Shown here: positions 14,827 through 23,402 of the stretch, piece by piece | How the letters are laid out: the number at the start of each line of letters is the position of its first letter | Position numbering within the stretch: the first letter of the stretch is position 1 | Source of the DNA: Paracoccaceae bacterium | GTDB taxonomy: Bacteria > Pseudomonadota > Alphaproteobacteria > Rhodobacterales > Rhodobacteraceae | Assembly (NCBI GenBank): GCA_026706985.1 | Contig: JAPOXR010000023.1 | Span: 1-64,000, forward strand | Reading direction: 5' to 3' | DNA length: 64,000 nucleotides | Made by a program: the position numbers and the translations under genes | The notes under the pieces: model-generated | Told to the model about the DNA's origin: nothing | The model's input: the letters and a program-made list of their open reading frames with translations, nothing else | Databases searched by the model: none

Positions 14827-16089
14827 TCAACGCCCGGCCGTGGCCAGGCTGGGCGCAATGTATGGTAATGCTCCGTATCTTCCGGAAAGATAGGAGCGAT
14901 CCAGAATTTCCGACTTCTTGCGAGCCCTGAAGTCCGAGAGGGAAAACAATGTTGTTTCCCGGAACTCATTGCGTTCGCAAAACCAAATCTGGTCCCGCCG
15001 AAAAACATCCCTACTCAAAATACTGGTGTCATGGGTTGAGAAAATGAGCTGTGCACCGCGGGAGTTGACGTCTGGGTCGTGGAACCGCTCAACCAAAAAC
15101 CGTACAAGTGCGGGATGCAGGCTGTTGTTTAGCTCGTCGATAACAACGACTCGGCCATTTTGCAGGGTGTCCAGCCACGGCCCCGCCAAATCGAAGATTT
15201 TTCGTGTCCCATCGGATTCATCATCGAAGTCCAAACTGACGGGGACCCCCTGTCCTGTTTCGTGAACCAATCGCAATTCCGTTTTGGGTGTTCCTGAAAG
15301 GTTCTTCGCAACCAGGTCTTTCAATTCGGAGGGCATACCAGCCGGCAGATTGCCTGGGTGAAATTCTTTCTCAACCAGCGTCAGATCCGAAATTCCCAGG
15401 TCGGCCGCCTGCAGAAACTCGATGACCTCGGTTTTATCCTCTCCACGGACAGAGTTCAGGGTCCAATCCCTATTCCAAGAATCGGAAACCACAACGCGCA
15501 GTTTATCCCGAAACCATTCGGAAACCGGCTGCAAGAGCTTGCTGTTGAGTGAGACTGCTGTGGAAAGGAATAGTGCGTCGGGACGTGTTGAGCGCCGCCA
15601 AATCTCCTTGTCGCCCGTCAGCTTTTCGCCGAATTTCCAATGGCCCGCACTTCGCTGAAACCAAGTTTGCAGTCGGCCTGAAGGCCATGCGTATAACCAT
15701 TCTTCTGTCACTGCTTTGGCAGTCGCGGAAAATCCATATTGGTAACGAACACCCTCTGTCAGAAACATGACCTCGAATGTCGTTGGCTTATCTCGCGACG
15801 CTGAATCGAAAAGAAACGGCTTAACTGGAATGGGGCCGACATTACGGCTCGTGTCCAGTATGATGTCCTGCATTACGGAAAGGGCACGAATAAGGTTGCT
15901 TTTGCCCGCTGCGTTTGCGCCGTAAATCGCGGCAGAGGGCAGGAGGTGCTTGATGCTGCCGCTCTGTTTACTCAGCGCCGGCGCCAGCAAATAGGTTTCA
16001 CGGCGCTCCTTTGCAGGACCGGAAACCAGACTGAGGCGCGCCTCTTGTTTGATTGATCGAAAATTCTCCACTGAAAATTCGACGAGCAT
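14827..16089 (-). CDS. RloA-type AAA/ABC-like ATPase (AbiLi-like)
   Basis: A 420-residue ATPase of the AAA_15/AAA_21 (OLD/SMC-like) group. It starts MLVEFSVENFRSIKQEARLS, the classic N-terminus of this group, with Walker A GANAAGKSNLIRAL near residues 57-70, Walker B VVVIDELNNSLHPALVRFLV near 315-334 and the switch IFSTHDTSIL near 352-361. I placed the start at 16089 rather than at the upstream ATG (16125) for this reason. With RloB directly downstream it forms a two-gene module equivalent to AbiL, probably sensing phage infection and unleashing the TOPRIM partner. The pair sits between imperfect direct repeats and beside IS/recombinase scars, as expected for a mobile defence cassette. Confidence 0.87.
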   Translation of the reverse strand: MLVEFSVENFRSIKQEARLSLVSGPAKERRETYLLAPALSKQSGSIKHLLPSAAIYGANAAGKSNLIRALSVMQDIILDTSRNVGPIPVKPFLFDSASRDKPTTFEVMFLTEGVRYQYGFSATAKAVTEEWLYAWPSGRLQTWFQRSAGHWKFGEKLTGDKEIWRRSTRPDALFLSTAVSLNSKLLQPVSEWFRDKLRVVVSDSWNRDWTLNSVRGEDKTEVIEFLQAADLGISDLTLVEKEFHPGNLPAGMPSELKDLVAKNLSGTPKTELRLVHETGQGVPVSLDFDDESDGTRKIFDLAGPWLDTLQNGRVVVIDELNNSLHPALVRFLVERFHDPDVNSRGAQLIFSTHDTSILSRDVFRRDQIWFCERNEFRETTLFSLSDFRARKKSEILDRSYLSGRYGALPYIAPSLATAGR

Positions 16090-16237
16090 TCCACTTCTCC
16101 CGGATTTAGGTCCCAAAAAAGGCAATTATAGACCAAATATTCATATAAATCCAGCTCAACACCGGATTTAGCACGACTCATGTATAGTTAATGATCATCA
16201 AGTTAGCCGGAATTACATTGAATGCTCTTCCACTGCG

Positions 16238-16325
16238 ATTGCGGGGTGGGTAGGGGATTTATAGCTACGCATGGGGCAGTTCGGAAAGGTGGGATTGTGA
16301 TGGCGAAGTTAGCGGATGCCGTAAT
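16238..16325 (+). repeat. right copy of the direct repeat (leader and start of the FAD oxidase gene)
   Basis: Partner of the repeat at 14101-14190 and in the same orientation. It spans about 60 bases of leader plus the first nine codons of the oxidase gene. The copy joined to the intact gene is presumably the parent; the copy at 14101 is the relic. Confidence 0.55.
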
Positions 16326-17604
16326 TATCGGTGCCGGTGTGATTGGTGCGGCGGTGGCGCTGGAATTGGCGCGGAGAGGATGGCGGACTGTGTCCGTGGA
16401 TGCGTTGCCGGCGGCGGGATACGGACCGACGAGCGGTTCCTGTGCGGTTATCCGGGTGCATTATTCGACTCTGGATGGCACGGCGCTGGCCTGGGAAGGC
16501 TATCACTATTGGAAGGACTGGGAAGGTTATATCGGCGGTGTTGACCCGCGCGGCATGGCGGAGTTCCGTGAAATCGGCTGCATGGTGATGCGCACCGAGG
16601 GCAATGATTTCCTCAACCGGCACATCGAGATCTGCCGACAGCTGAACATTCCACTGGAGCTTTGGGATGAGGAGCAGATTGTCGGGCGGCTGCCGATTTA
16701 TGACCTGAAAAGCTATGCACCGCCGAAGTGGCTGGATGACCCGGAATTCGGTGAGGATAATGGCGGCCGGATTTCGGGTGCCGTCTTCTGGCCGACAGCC
16801 GGCTATGTGACCGATCCCATGCTGTCGGCGCAGAACATGCAGTGGGCTGCCGAGGAGGCGGGCGGTGAATTTATCTTCGGGCGCCGGGTGGTGGAGATTT
16901 TGCGTGCCGGAGGGCGGGTGACCGGGGTCAGGCTGGATAACGGTGATGTGATCTCGGCGCCGGTGGTGGTGAATGTGGCCGGGCCGCATTCAGCAGAGGT
17001 CAACGGCATGGCGGATATTCTCGGCGACATGGCGATCACCACGCGCGCCCTCAAGCAGGAGGTGGCTTACGTTCCGGCCCCCGAGGGGTTTGATTTCTAC
17101 GAGCAGGGCATGGTGATTTCTGACGGTGATATCGGCTGCTATGTGAGACCGGAGAAAGGCAACAATATCCTGATCGGTTCCGAGGATCCGGAATGCGATG
17201 CGCGGGAATTCGTCGACCCGGACGATTACGACCGTAGCTTTACCGATCAGTGGACAGCGCAGGTGCACCGCTATGCGCAGCGGGTTCCGGAACTCGGAAT
17301 TCCGTCAAGGATGAGGGGCGTGGTTGAGCTCTATGATGTCACGGAAGACTGGATCCCGATTTACGACTGCTCATCGCTGAAGGGGTTCTACATGGCGGTG
17401 GGAAGCAGCGGTAACCAGTATAAGAACGCGCCTCCCGCCGGAAAGATGATGGCGGCGCTGATCGAGCATTGCGAGGCCGGGCAGGATCATGATCTGAACC
17501 CGTGCCGCTACACTTTGCCGATGACCGGACATGTGATCAATGTCGGTTTCTTTTCCAGGCTGCGCGAAATCAACAAGGACAGCAGCTTTTCCGTACTCGG
17601 TTGA
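16300..17604 (+). CDS. FAD-dependent oxidoreductase (sarcosine oxidase beta/DAO-like)
   Basis: A 434-residue flavoprotein of the DAO/SoxB-like family. FAD Rossmann motif VIIGAGVIGAAVALELARRG (about residues 8-27), an AGYGPTSGSCAVIRVHYST segment where SoxB-type proteins bind flavin, and a C-terminal FYMAVGSSGNQYKNAPPAGK substrate/flavin loop. Members oxidise N-methyl or secondary amino acids, giving an imine or formaldehyde. The ATG at 16300 gives the family N-terminus; the longer frame above it is the repeat leader. It stands alone on the plus strand between the RloAB pair and VapBC. The last 29 codons have a diverged copy at 27636-27725, so a second such gene once existed. Substrate unknown. 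Confidence 0.85.
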   Translation: MAKLADAVIIGAGVIGAAVALELARRGWRTVSVDALPAAGYGPTSGSCAVIRVHYSTLDGTALAWEGYHYWKDWEGYIGGVDPRGMAEFREIGCMVMRTEGNDFLNRHIEICRQLNIPLELWDEEQIVGRLPIYDLKSYAPPKWLDDPEFGEDNGGRISGAVFWPTAGYVTDPMLSAQNMQWAAEEAGGEFIFGRRVVEILRAGGRVTGVRLDNGDVISAPVVVNVAGPHSAEVNGMADILGDMAITTRALKQEVAYVPAPEGFDFYEQGMVISDGDIGCYVRPEKGNNILIGSEDPECDAREFVDPDDYDRSFTDQWTAQVHRYAQRVPELGIPSRMRGVVELYDVTEDWIPIYDCSSLKGFYMAVGSSGNQYKNAPPAGKMMAALIEHCEAGQDHDLNPCRYTLPMTGHVINVGFFSRLREINKDSSFSVLG

Positions 17605-17857
17605 CGGCGTGAAGAAGTTGTTTGACTACCATCCCGGCATCGGCGGTTCCGGCCAGCTGGCGGGAATTGGACATTCGAGGTGACAGATTGCCGGGTCAAC
17701 CGTCCGGCAGCGAAACCCATTCGACCCAATTCGGAAGCTGCTTCGAGGGTACAAAACAGGACGCGACCGACACTAAGTAGTCACGCAGTAGTCTTGAATT
17801 GAGATTTCCTTCGTGCTACATTGGCGAATGTGTCAACAAGACCGGGAGAGAACCGCC

Positions 17858-18127
17858 ATGGAACTTCCCATCCGTGAAGCGAAAGCCCGCCTCTCCGAAC
17901 TGATCAGCAACGCTCGCGACGGCGAGCGCGTGATAATCACAAAGCACGGCCGGCCGGCAGTCGAACTGGTGCGATGCGATCTACGCGGTGGGATTGACTT
18001 CGACAAGCTGGAGGCAGCCCGCCGGCGTCTCGGGATCGAGGGTGACGGACCAGGATGGCCGGAGGAATTCAATGATCCCTCCTTCAGTCGCAAGGTGCTT
18101 GGGCTCGACGAAGATCAGCGGGAATGA
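17858..18127 (+). CDS. vapB: VapB/Phd-type antitoxin
   Basis: An 89-residue antitoxin of the Phd/YefM family: MELPIREAKARLSELISNAR, DGERVIITKHGRPAVELVR is the N-terminal DNA-binding dimer domain, and the acidic C-terminal tail (SFSRKVLGLDEDQRE) is the toxin-wrapping part. Start chosen at 17858, preceded by the purine-rich GGGAGAG; an upstream in-frame start lacks similarity. Its stop overlaps the toxin start by 4 bases (ATGA). Such antitoxins repress their own operon. Confidence 0.9.
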   Translation: MELPIREAKARLSELISNARDGERVIITKHGRPAVELVRCDLRGGIDFDKLEAARRRLGIEGDGPGWPEEFNDPSFSRKVLGLDEDQRE

Positions 18128-18537
18128 CAATGCGCGTTCTGCTCGACACCTCTTACCTGTTCGATTTCATGGACAAGCCAGGCGCCTTATCGGACTTCGA
18201 GCGCCGTACGCTGGCTGCACCGGGAACGAATTTCTACGTAAGCGCGGTTTCGATTTGGGAAATGCGTCTCAAACACAATTCCCGCCACCGATCCGGCGAG
18301 CGCAAGAGCCGTTTCTCTCCCGCCGATGCCGTCGCCGCGCTGCAGGATCAGGATATTACGTTTTTGCCGATGTCTATGCGCCATGCCGCCGGCGAACTCG
18401 AAACACCACTGAGCCACAAGGACCCGTTCGACGAACTACTGATCGTTCAGGCGCAAGAGGAAGGTCTCCGACTGCTTACCGTGGACAAGCTCCTTGTCGG
18501 ACACCCGCTTACCGTCACGCTGCAGGAACTCGGGTAG
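18124..18537 (+). CDS. vapC: VapC-type PIN-domain ribonuclease toxin
   Basis: A 137-residue PIN-domain toxin. Catalytic acidic residues are visible in LLDTSYLFDFMD (first Asp), SAVSIWEMRLK (Glu) and HKDPFDELLIVQAQEE (third Asp), and LLTVDKLLVG provides the last strand. This is the subgroup with SxWE and HxDPFDR-like motifs (COG3744), paired with Phd-type antitoxins. The protein cleaves RNA when free of antitoxin (family knowledge). The pair appears intact and functional, unlike most other toxin genes in the window. Confidence 0.9.
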   Translation: MTMRVLLDTSYLFDFMDKPGALSDFERRTLAAPGTNFYVSAVSIWEMRLKHNSRHRSGERKSRFSPADAVAALQDQDITFLPMSMRHAAGELETPLSHKDPFDELLIVQAQEEGLRLLTVDKLLVGHPLTVTLQELG

Positions 18538-18668
18538 CCAGCCCTCAAACTATGGCAGCCAACCGATGGGCTGACGAAATGTTTTGTCCGTAATCGGGTG
18601 CGACCGGCGGATCACTTTTGAGAAACTCGACAGCGCAATTGAGCGCCTGAACAGGAGGAATACCACTG

Positions 18669-18797
18669 ATGACCGACGGCGGCATCAAGATAGGAATGAC
18701 ACCCCCGCATCCGGGAACCATCATCCGGATTGAGGTCCTTGAGGAGTTGGGATTGAGCATCACGTCGGCAGCACGGATTCTCGGCGTGCGTCGCGTG
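18669..18797 (+). pseudogene. HigA-type antitoxin, N-terminal fragment
   Basis: The frame MTDGGIKIGMTPPHPGTIIR, IEVLEELGLSITSAARILGV is the start of a HigA/VapI-type HTH antitoxin (usually HPGEilre.L..lglSvt.aA..LgVsR). It has a proper Shine-Dalgarno (AGGAGG) upstream. After GVRR the family sequence stops and hydantoinase B-derived sequence takes over, so the second half of the HTH and the C-terminus are lost. No HigB toxin remains. Confidence 0.6.
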
Positions 18798-18799
18798 CC

Positions 18800-19003
18800 G
18801 CAAATCTGGCCGCCGGATTCAGCTGCGGAAAACACCCGGTTCTGGATTCCGCCGGCGGGTATAGCTGCTTGACCGCGATTCGTCCGAACGGCGATACGGA
18901 AACGCATAACTTTGTCAGTGAGTTATCCGTCGGGCCGGGAGATGAAACTATCATCGAAACTGCAAATGGCGGTGGCTGGGGCGAGGCAGGCAGAGCCAGA
19001 TGA
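18800..19003 (+). pseudogene. hydantoinase B/oxoprolinase C-terminal remnant
   Basis: The C-terminal 60-odd codons of a hydantoinase B. In one frame ANLAAGFSCGKHPV, then after a small deletion/shift LTAIRPNGDTETHNFVSELS, VGPGDETIIETANGGGWG and a stop. The second hydantoinase B in this window (38690-40285) ends with almost the same sequence (AAILAAGFSCGKHPV, LTVIRLNGDREIHNFVSDCP, VGPGDEIVIETANGGGWG). The likeness holds at DNA level too. The remnant is fused directly to the HigA fragment, marking an illegitimate recombination junction near 18798. Confidence 0.75.
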
Positions 19004-19022
19004 GCTTGAATGAGGGTGCAGG

Positions 19023-19901
19023 GTGAGTTGGCGCCGGGACAACATCCGCAACGCTGCCCTGATGTGCGTTTCCATGGCAGGGTATTCTGCCAATGACGCC
19101 ATCATCAAGCTTGTCGGAACCGAAATCGGACTGGCGCAGTCGGTTTTCATGCGCGGCGCGTTCCTGTGCCTGCTATTCGGCACATTCGCATGGTTCCGCG
19201 GCACGTTCCGCAAAATTCCCGGACGCAGGGACAGCGTTATCATTGCGGTGCGGACAGCGGCGGAAATCGGAATCACGGCGTGTTTCCTGACCGCGGTGCT
19301 GAACATGCCGATCGCCAATGCCACGGCGATCCTGCAGTTTGTCCCGCTGGCCATTGTCGTTGCCGCGCATTTCGTTTTCGGCATTCGTGCCGGGCCAAGG
19401 AGGTTCGTCGCGATCTTCGTTGGCCTTTTCGGGGTGCTTGTCGTCATTCGCCCGGGAACCGACGGGTTTAACGCCTACAGCCTGCTGGCGCTCTTGGCAG
19501 TCCTGTTCGTGGTGCTACGCGACCTGGCCTCGCGTAAACTGTCATCATCGGCGGATTCGATGTTTGTCACCCTGGCTTCCGCGTTGATGGTGACCATGGT
19601 TTTCGGCCTGGTGACACTCGTCAATGGCATCTGGACACCGCCATCGCAAACCGATTTCGGACTGCTTTTCCTGTCGGCCATGTTGCTTTTCACAGGGTAT
19701 TACTGGGGTGTCGTGACAATGCGCACGGGTGACATCTCGTTTGTATCGCCGTTTCGGTATTCGATCATGATATTCTCGGTAATTTTCGGAATTCTCCTGT
19801 TTGCGGAAATTCCGGACGCCTGGACGATCCTGGGAATCCTGATCCTCGTGGGTGCCGGAATCTTCACAATTTGGAGGGAAAGGGCCGCTCTCGGGGGGTA
19901 G
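19023..19901 (+). CDS. EamA-family (DMT superfamily) transporter
   Basis: A 292-residue inner-membrane protein with about ten hydrophobic segments in two EamA repeats. Typical features: AGYSANDAIIKLVG at the start, FMRGAFLCLLFGTFAWFRG, NATAILQFVPLAIVVAAHF, GLFGVLVVIRPG at the end of repeat one, and GDISFVSPFRYSIMIFSVIF and GILILVGAGIFTIWRERA in repeat two. Such proteins export metabolites or amino acids. The GTG start is preceded by a GA-rich stretch (AATGAGGGTGCAGG). It stands between the hydantoinase remnant and the ugp operon; its substrate is unknown. Confidence 0.88.
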   Translation: MSWRRDNIRNAALMCVSMAGYSANDAIIKLVGTEIGLAQSVFMRGAFLCLLFGTFAWFRGTFRKIPGRRDSVIIAVRTAAEIGITACFLTAVLNMPIANATAILQFVPLAIVVAAHFVFGIRAGPRRFVAIFVGLFGVLVVIRPGTDGFNAYSLLALLAVLFVVLRDLASRKLSSSADSMFVTLASALMVTMVFGLVTLVNGIWTPPSQTDFGLLFLSAMLLFTGYYWGVVTMRTGDISFVSPFRYSIMIFSVIFGILLFAEIPDAWTILGILILVGAGIFTIWRERAALGG

Positions 19902-20111
19902 GGTTGCAGCCGTTGGCAGAATCCGCCGACAAACGGAATGTCTGTGCCTGCCGCCACGAATTCCGGATGACAGGGTATCATCTGGCACCGCCGCCCGTGA
20001 AACCTGCTTGTGCCACCGCCGTGAAATGCCTACCTTCGGTGGCTTGGACAATGTCGTAAGCCGAAGCATAAATTCGGTGCGGACAAATTTCGAATTGGAG
20101 GAGATTACCCA

Positions 20112-21434
20112 ATGGTGAAATCAAAACTGGCTGGAATGGTCATAGGCGCGACCGCACTCAGCCTTGCGTGGACGCCTGCGGCTCTGGCGCAGACTGAAAT
20201 CCACTGGTGGCACGCGTTTACCGGACGCCTCGGCGAATTGCTCGCTGAGCAGGTCGAGAAATTCAACGCGTCGCAGGACGAATACCACGTGGTTGGCAGC
20301 CACAAGGGCAACTACTCGGAAACACTGAACGCCGGAATCGCGGCGTTCCGTGCCGGTGAGCAACCGCACATTCTAATGGTATTCGAGGTCGGAACCGCGA
20401 CCATGATGGCCGCCGGAGGTGCGATCAAGCCCGTATACGAAGTGATGGCCGAAGGCGGGGCCGAATTTAACCCGGATGGCTATCTGGGGGCAGTCAAGGG
20501 CTACTACACGACGACGACGGGCGAAATGCTGTCTTTGCCGTACAACTCATCGACCCCGGTGATTTACGTCAACCGCGACCTGTTCACCGAGGCGGGGCTC
20601 GACCCGGATATGGACCTTTCGACCTGGCAGCAGGTTGATGCGGCGCTGACAGCGCTGAAGGAAGGGGGAGTGGATTGTCCTTTGACCACTGCCTGGCAGA
20701 GCTGGGTTCATCTGGAGAACTTCTCAGCCTACCACAACGTGCCTTTTGCCACGAAGGAAAACGGCTTTGCCGGGCTTGATACGGAACTGGCCTTCAATGG
20801 ACCGGTCCAGGTCAAGCATATCGAGACCATGGGGCAATGGGCAGCGGATGGCAGGTTCCTATACGCCGGGCGGCGAAACGAGGGCGGTGCGAATTTCCGT
20901 GGGGGTGAATGTGCCCTGTTCACCGAGAGTTCAGCCGGCTATGCGGGCGTCAAGGCCCAGGCCGAGTTTGACTTCCAGATCAGGCCGCTTCCCTATTGGG
21001 ACGGCGTGGAAGGCGCGCCGCAGAACACAATCATCGGTGGTTCTTCGCTTTGGGTCCTCTCCGGTCACGAAGCCGGGGAATACGAGGGCGTGGCGGCGTT
21101 TCTGAGCTTCCTCTCAACTTCCGACATCCAGGCCAAATGGCATCAGGATACCGGCTATCTGCCGATTACCCTGGCGGCGGCTGCGCAGACGAAGGATGAA
21201 GGGTTTTACGAAGCCAACCCGGGCACCGAAATCGCCGGCATGCAGATGACCGCGAAAGCTCCGACGCCCAATTCCAAGGGATTACGGCTGGGCAATTTTG
21301 ACCAGATTCGTGGAATCATCGACGAAGAGCTGGAAGCGGTTTGGGCGGGTGACAAGACCGCTCAGGCGGCGCTCGACAGCGCGGTTGAACGCGGCAATGC
21401 CCTGCTGCGGCGTTTCGAGCAAGCGAACCGCTGA
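20112..21434 (+). CDS. ugpB: sn-glycerol-3-phosphate-type ABC transporter binding protein (UgpB)
   Basis: A 440-residue periplasmic receptor with a Sec signal peptide (MVKSKLAGMVIGATALSLAW, cleavage near ALAQTE). The mature N-terminus EIHWWHAFTGRLGELLAEQVEKFN is the UgpB hallmark (HWWHAM.G in the family), followed by YHVVGSHKGNYSETLNAGIAAFRAG. Shine-Dalgarno GGAGGAG precedes the ATG. In E. coli UgpB binds glycerol-3-phosphate and glycerophosphocholine. With ugpA, ugpE and ugpC in order downstream this is a full Ugp importer, though no ugpQ phosphodiesterase is present. A strong hairpin follows. Confidence 0.92.
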   Translation: MVKSKLAGMVIGATALSLAWTPAALAQTEIHWWHAFTGRLGELLAEQVEKFNASQDEYHVVGSHKGNYSETLNAGIAAFRAGEQPHILMVFEVGTATMMAAGGAIKPVYEVMAEGGAEFNPDGYLGAVKGYYTTTTGEMLSLPYNSSTPVIYVNRDLFTEAGLDPDMDLSTWQQVDAALTALKEGGVDCPLTTAWQSWVHLENFSAYHNVPFATKENGFAGLDTELAFNGPVQVKHIETMGQWAADGRFLYAGRRNEGGANFRGGECALFTESSAGYAGVKAQAEFDFQIRPLPYWDGVEGAPQNTIIGGSSLWVLSGHEAGEYEGVAAFLSFLSTSDIQAKWHQDTGYLPITLAAAAQTKDEGFYEANPGTEIAGMQMTAKAPTPNSKGLRLGNFDQIRGIIDEELEAVWAGDKTAQAALDSAVERGNALLRRFEQANR

Positions 21435-21452
21435 CCGGCTGATTAGCAAGCG

Positions 21453-21482
21453 CCCGGAGCCGTCTTCTCAGGCGGCTCCGGG
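21453..21482 (+). terminator. GC hairpin between ugpB and ugpA
   Basis: A perfect 10-base stem CCCGGAGCCG/CGGCTCCGGG with a 10-base loop, 18 bases after the ugpB stop. No T-run follows. It is likely a partial terminator/3'-end stabiliser favouring ugpB expression over the permease genes. Confidence 0.65.
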
Positions 21483-21672
21483 CGGAAACCCCGGTGACAG
21501 GCAGCGAGGACAGTTGGCGAAGCCCGCACTTTCGGCCGCTGAACGGCGTGTCTGTTCGTATGCGCCGGTGCCGGGAACAGCCGCTATTCTCCACGCTCCG
21601 GGGGAGAAGGGGCATAGACGACGCGCAGCCATGTTCGCGGCCGTGACATGACGCACCGGCCTGGCTGAACCG

Positions 21673-22554
21673 ATGGACAAGCGCGTCACATTCCGCGGCT
21701 GGCTGCTGCCGGCGGCTCTCGTCCTTCCCCAACTCGCCGTCACCGCCGTTTTCTTCTTCTATCCTGCCGGGCAGGCGGTCTGGCAGTCCCTGTTCATTCC
21801 GGATCCGTTCGGCCTCAAATCGCAATTCGTCGGCACCGGAAACTTCGAGTTCCTGTTGAATGATCCCTTCTACCGCGCCAGTTTTGTCACAACAGCCGTT
21901 TTCTCTTCACTGGTTACGCTCGTTTCAATGGGCGTCGCACTTTGGCTGGCCGTTCTCGCGGACCGCCTGATCAAGAGTTCCGGCACGTACCGGACATTGC
22001 TGATCTGGCCGTACGCGGTTGCCCCGGCGGTGGCGGGGGTGCTGTGGCTGTTCATGTTCAGCACACGGGTCGGTCTCGTGGCCTGGTATCTCGGTCTTCT
22101 GGGTTACGAATGGAACCATGTGCTGAACGGGGAAGAGGCAATGGCCCTTGTCGTGATCGCGTCAAGCTGGGGCAGGATCAGCTACAACTTTCTGTTTTTC
22201 CTGGCCGGGCTGCAGGCGATACCCAGGTCCGTTATCGAAGCTGCCGCGATTGACGGGGCACGTTTCTGGAAGCGTTTCTGGACAATTGTCTTTCCTCTCC
22301 TGTCGCCGACAACGTTCTTCCTGCTGGTCGTTAACGTCGTTTACGCCTTCTTTGAAACCTTTGGTGTGATCCACACGATCACCAGCGGCGGACCGCAACA
22401 GGCAACGACCATTCTTGTCTACAAGGTTTATGCCGACGGATTCGTCGGGCAGGATCAAGGCTCATCGGCCGCCCAATCGGTTATTCTCCTGGTGGTTGTG
22501 GGGCTGCTGACGATCATTCAGTTCAAATACATCGAGCGTAAGGTCCATTACTGA
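21673..22554 (+). CDS. ugpA: glycerol-3-phosphate-type ABC permease (UgpA)
   Basis: A 293-residue inner-membrane permease of the MalF/UgpA group, about six membrane spans. Family marks: [30 protein letters not shown] at the N-terminus, [30 protein letters not shown], and the EAA loop [24 protein letters not shown]. The C-terminus ends RKVHY as usual. Its TGA overlaps the ATG of ugpE (TGATG). A 238-base gap containing a hairpin separates it from ugpB. Confidence 0.93.
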   Translation: MDKRVTFRGWLLPAALVLPQLAVTAVFFFYPAGQAVWQSLFIPDPFGLKSQFVGTGNFEFLLNDPFYRASFVTTAVFSSLVTLVSMGVALWLAVLADRLIKSSGTYRTLLIWPYAVAPAVAGVLWLFMFSTRVGLVAWYLGLLGYEWNHVLNGEEAMALVVIASSWGRISYNFLFFLAGLQAIPRSVIEAAAIDGARFWKRFWTIVFPLLSPTTFFLLVVNVVYAFFETFGVIHTITSGGPQQATTILVYKVYADGFVGQDQGSSAAQSVILLVVVGLLTIIQFKYIERKVHY

Positions 22555-23399
22555 TGTCCGGAATGGTCGAAAAACGCGGACTGTCCTACTGGATGATCCA
22601 TGCCGGCATGATTCTCGGTGTCCTGCTGATTTTCTTTCCTATCTGGCTGGCATTCGTCGCCTCGACGGTTTCCCAGGCGGATATCGTGAAGCCTCCCATG
22701 CCGCTCTGGCCGGGCGACCAGTTTTTCGAGAACTACCGGCGTGCACTCTTTTCAGGCGTCAACGCGCCGGTTGCGGTAATGCTCCTGAATTCAGCCGTCA
22801 TGGCAATTGGAATCGCGGTTGGAAAGATCATCATCTCCCTCCTGTCGGCTTTCGCCATCGTCTATTTCCGGTTTCCGTGCCGACAACTGGTCTTCTGGCT
22901 GATCTTCCTGACTTTGATGCTGCCGGTGGAAGTGCGGATTGTGCCGACCTACGAGGTCGTTGCCCGTTTTGGCATGCTGAACTCGTACTCCGGGCTGATC
23001 TTTCCGCTGATCGCTTCGGCGACGGCGACATTCCTCTTCCGGCAGTTCTTCATGACCATTCCGGACGAATTGGCCGAGGCAGCCCGCGTCGACGGCTCCC
23101 GTCCGATGCGATTTTTCGTGGACATACTGCTGCCGATGAGCCGCACCAACATCGCTGCGCTTTTCGTGATTCTCTTCATCTATGGCTGGAACCAGTATCT
23201 CTGGCCACTGCTGATCACCACCGATCCGCAGATGAACACGATCGTGATGGGGATCAAGCAAATGTTCCCGTCCGGTGACGATTTCGCGGACTGGCCCGTC
23301 ATTATGGCGACCTCGTTACTCGCCATGATCCCGCCGGTGTTCGTGGTGATCCTGATGCAGAAACTGTTTGTCCGCGGTCTGATGGAAAGCGAGAAGTAG
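22554..23399 (+). CDS. ugpE: glycerol-3-phosphate-type ABC permease (UgpE)
   Basis: The 281-residue MalG/UgpE partner permease. It has the family N-terminal span (HAGMILGVLLIFFPIWLAFVAS), the FRFPCRQLVFWLIFLTLMLPVEVRIVPTYEV segment typical of UgpE, and the EAA loop EAARVDGSRPMRFFVDILLPMSRTN. It ends FVRGLMESEK. About six spans are expected. It is translationally coupled to ugpA and followed after 3 bases by ugpC. Confidence 0.93.
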   Translation: MSGMVEKRGLSYWMIHAGMILGVLLIFFPIWLAFVASTVSQADIVKPPMPLWPGDQFFENYRRALFSGVNAPVAVMLLNSAVMAIGIAVGKIIISLLSAFAIVYFRFPCRQLVFWLIFLTLMLPVEVRIVPTYEVVARFGMLNSYSGLIFPLIASATATFLFRQFFMTIPDELAEAARVDGSRPMRFFVDILLPMSRTNIAALFVILFIYGWNQYLWPLLITTDPQMNTIVMGIKQMFPSGDDFADWPVIMATSLLAMIPPVFVVILMQKLFVRGLMESEK

Positions 23400-23402
23400 A
23401 AG

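Noticed and set aside
18545-18660. possible HigB toxin fragment upstream of the HigA remnant
   Set aside because: A short RITF-like string was seen, but no further HigB motif, so not supported.
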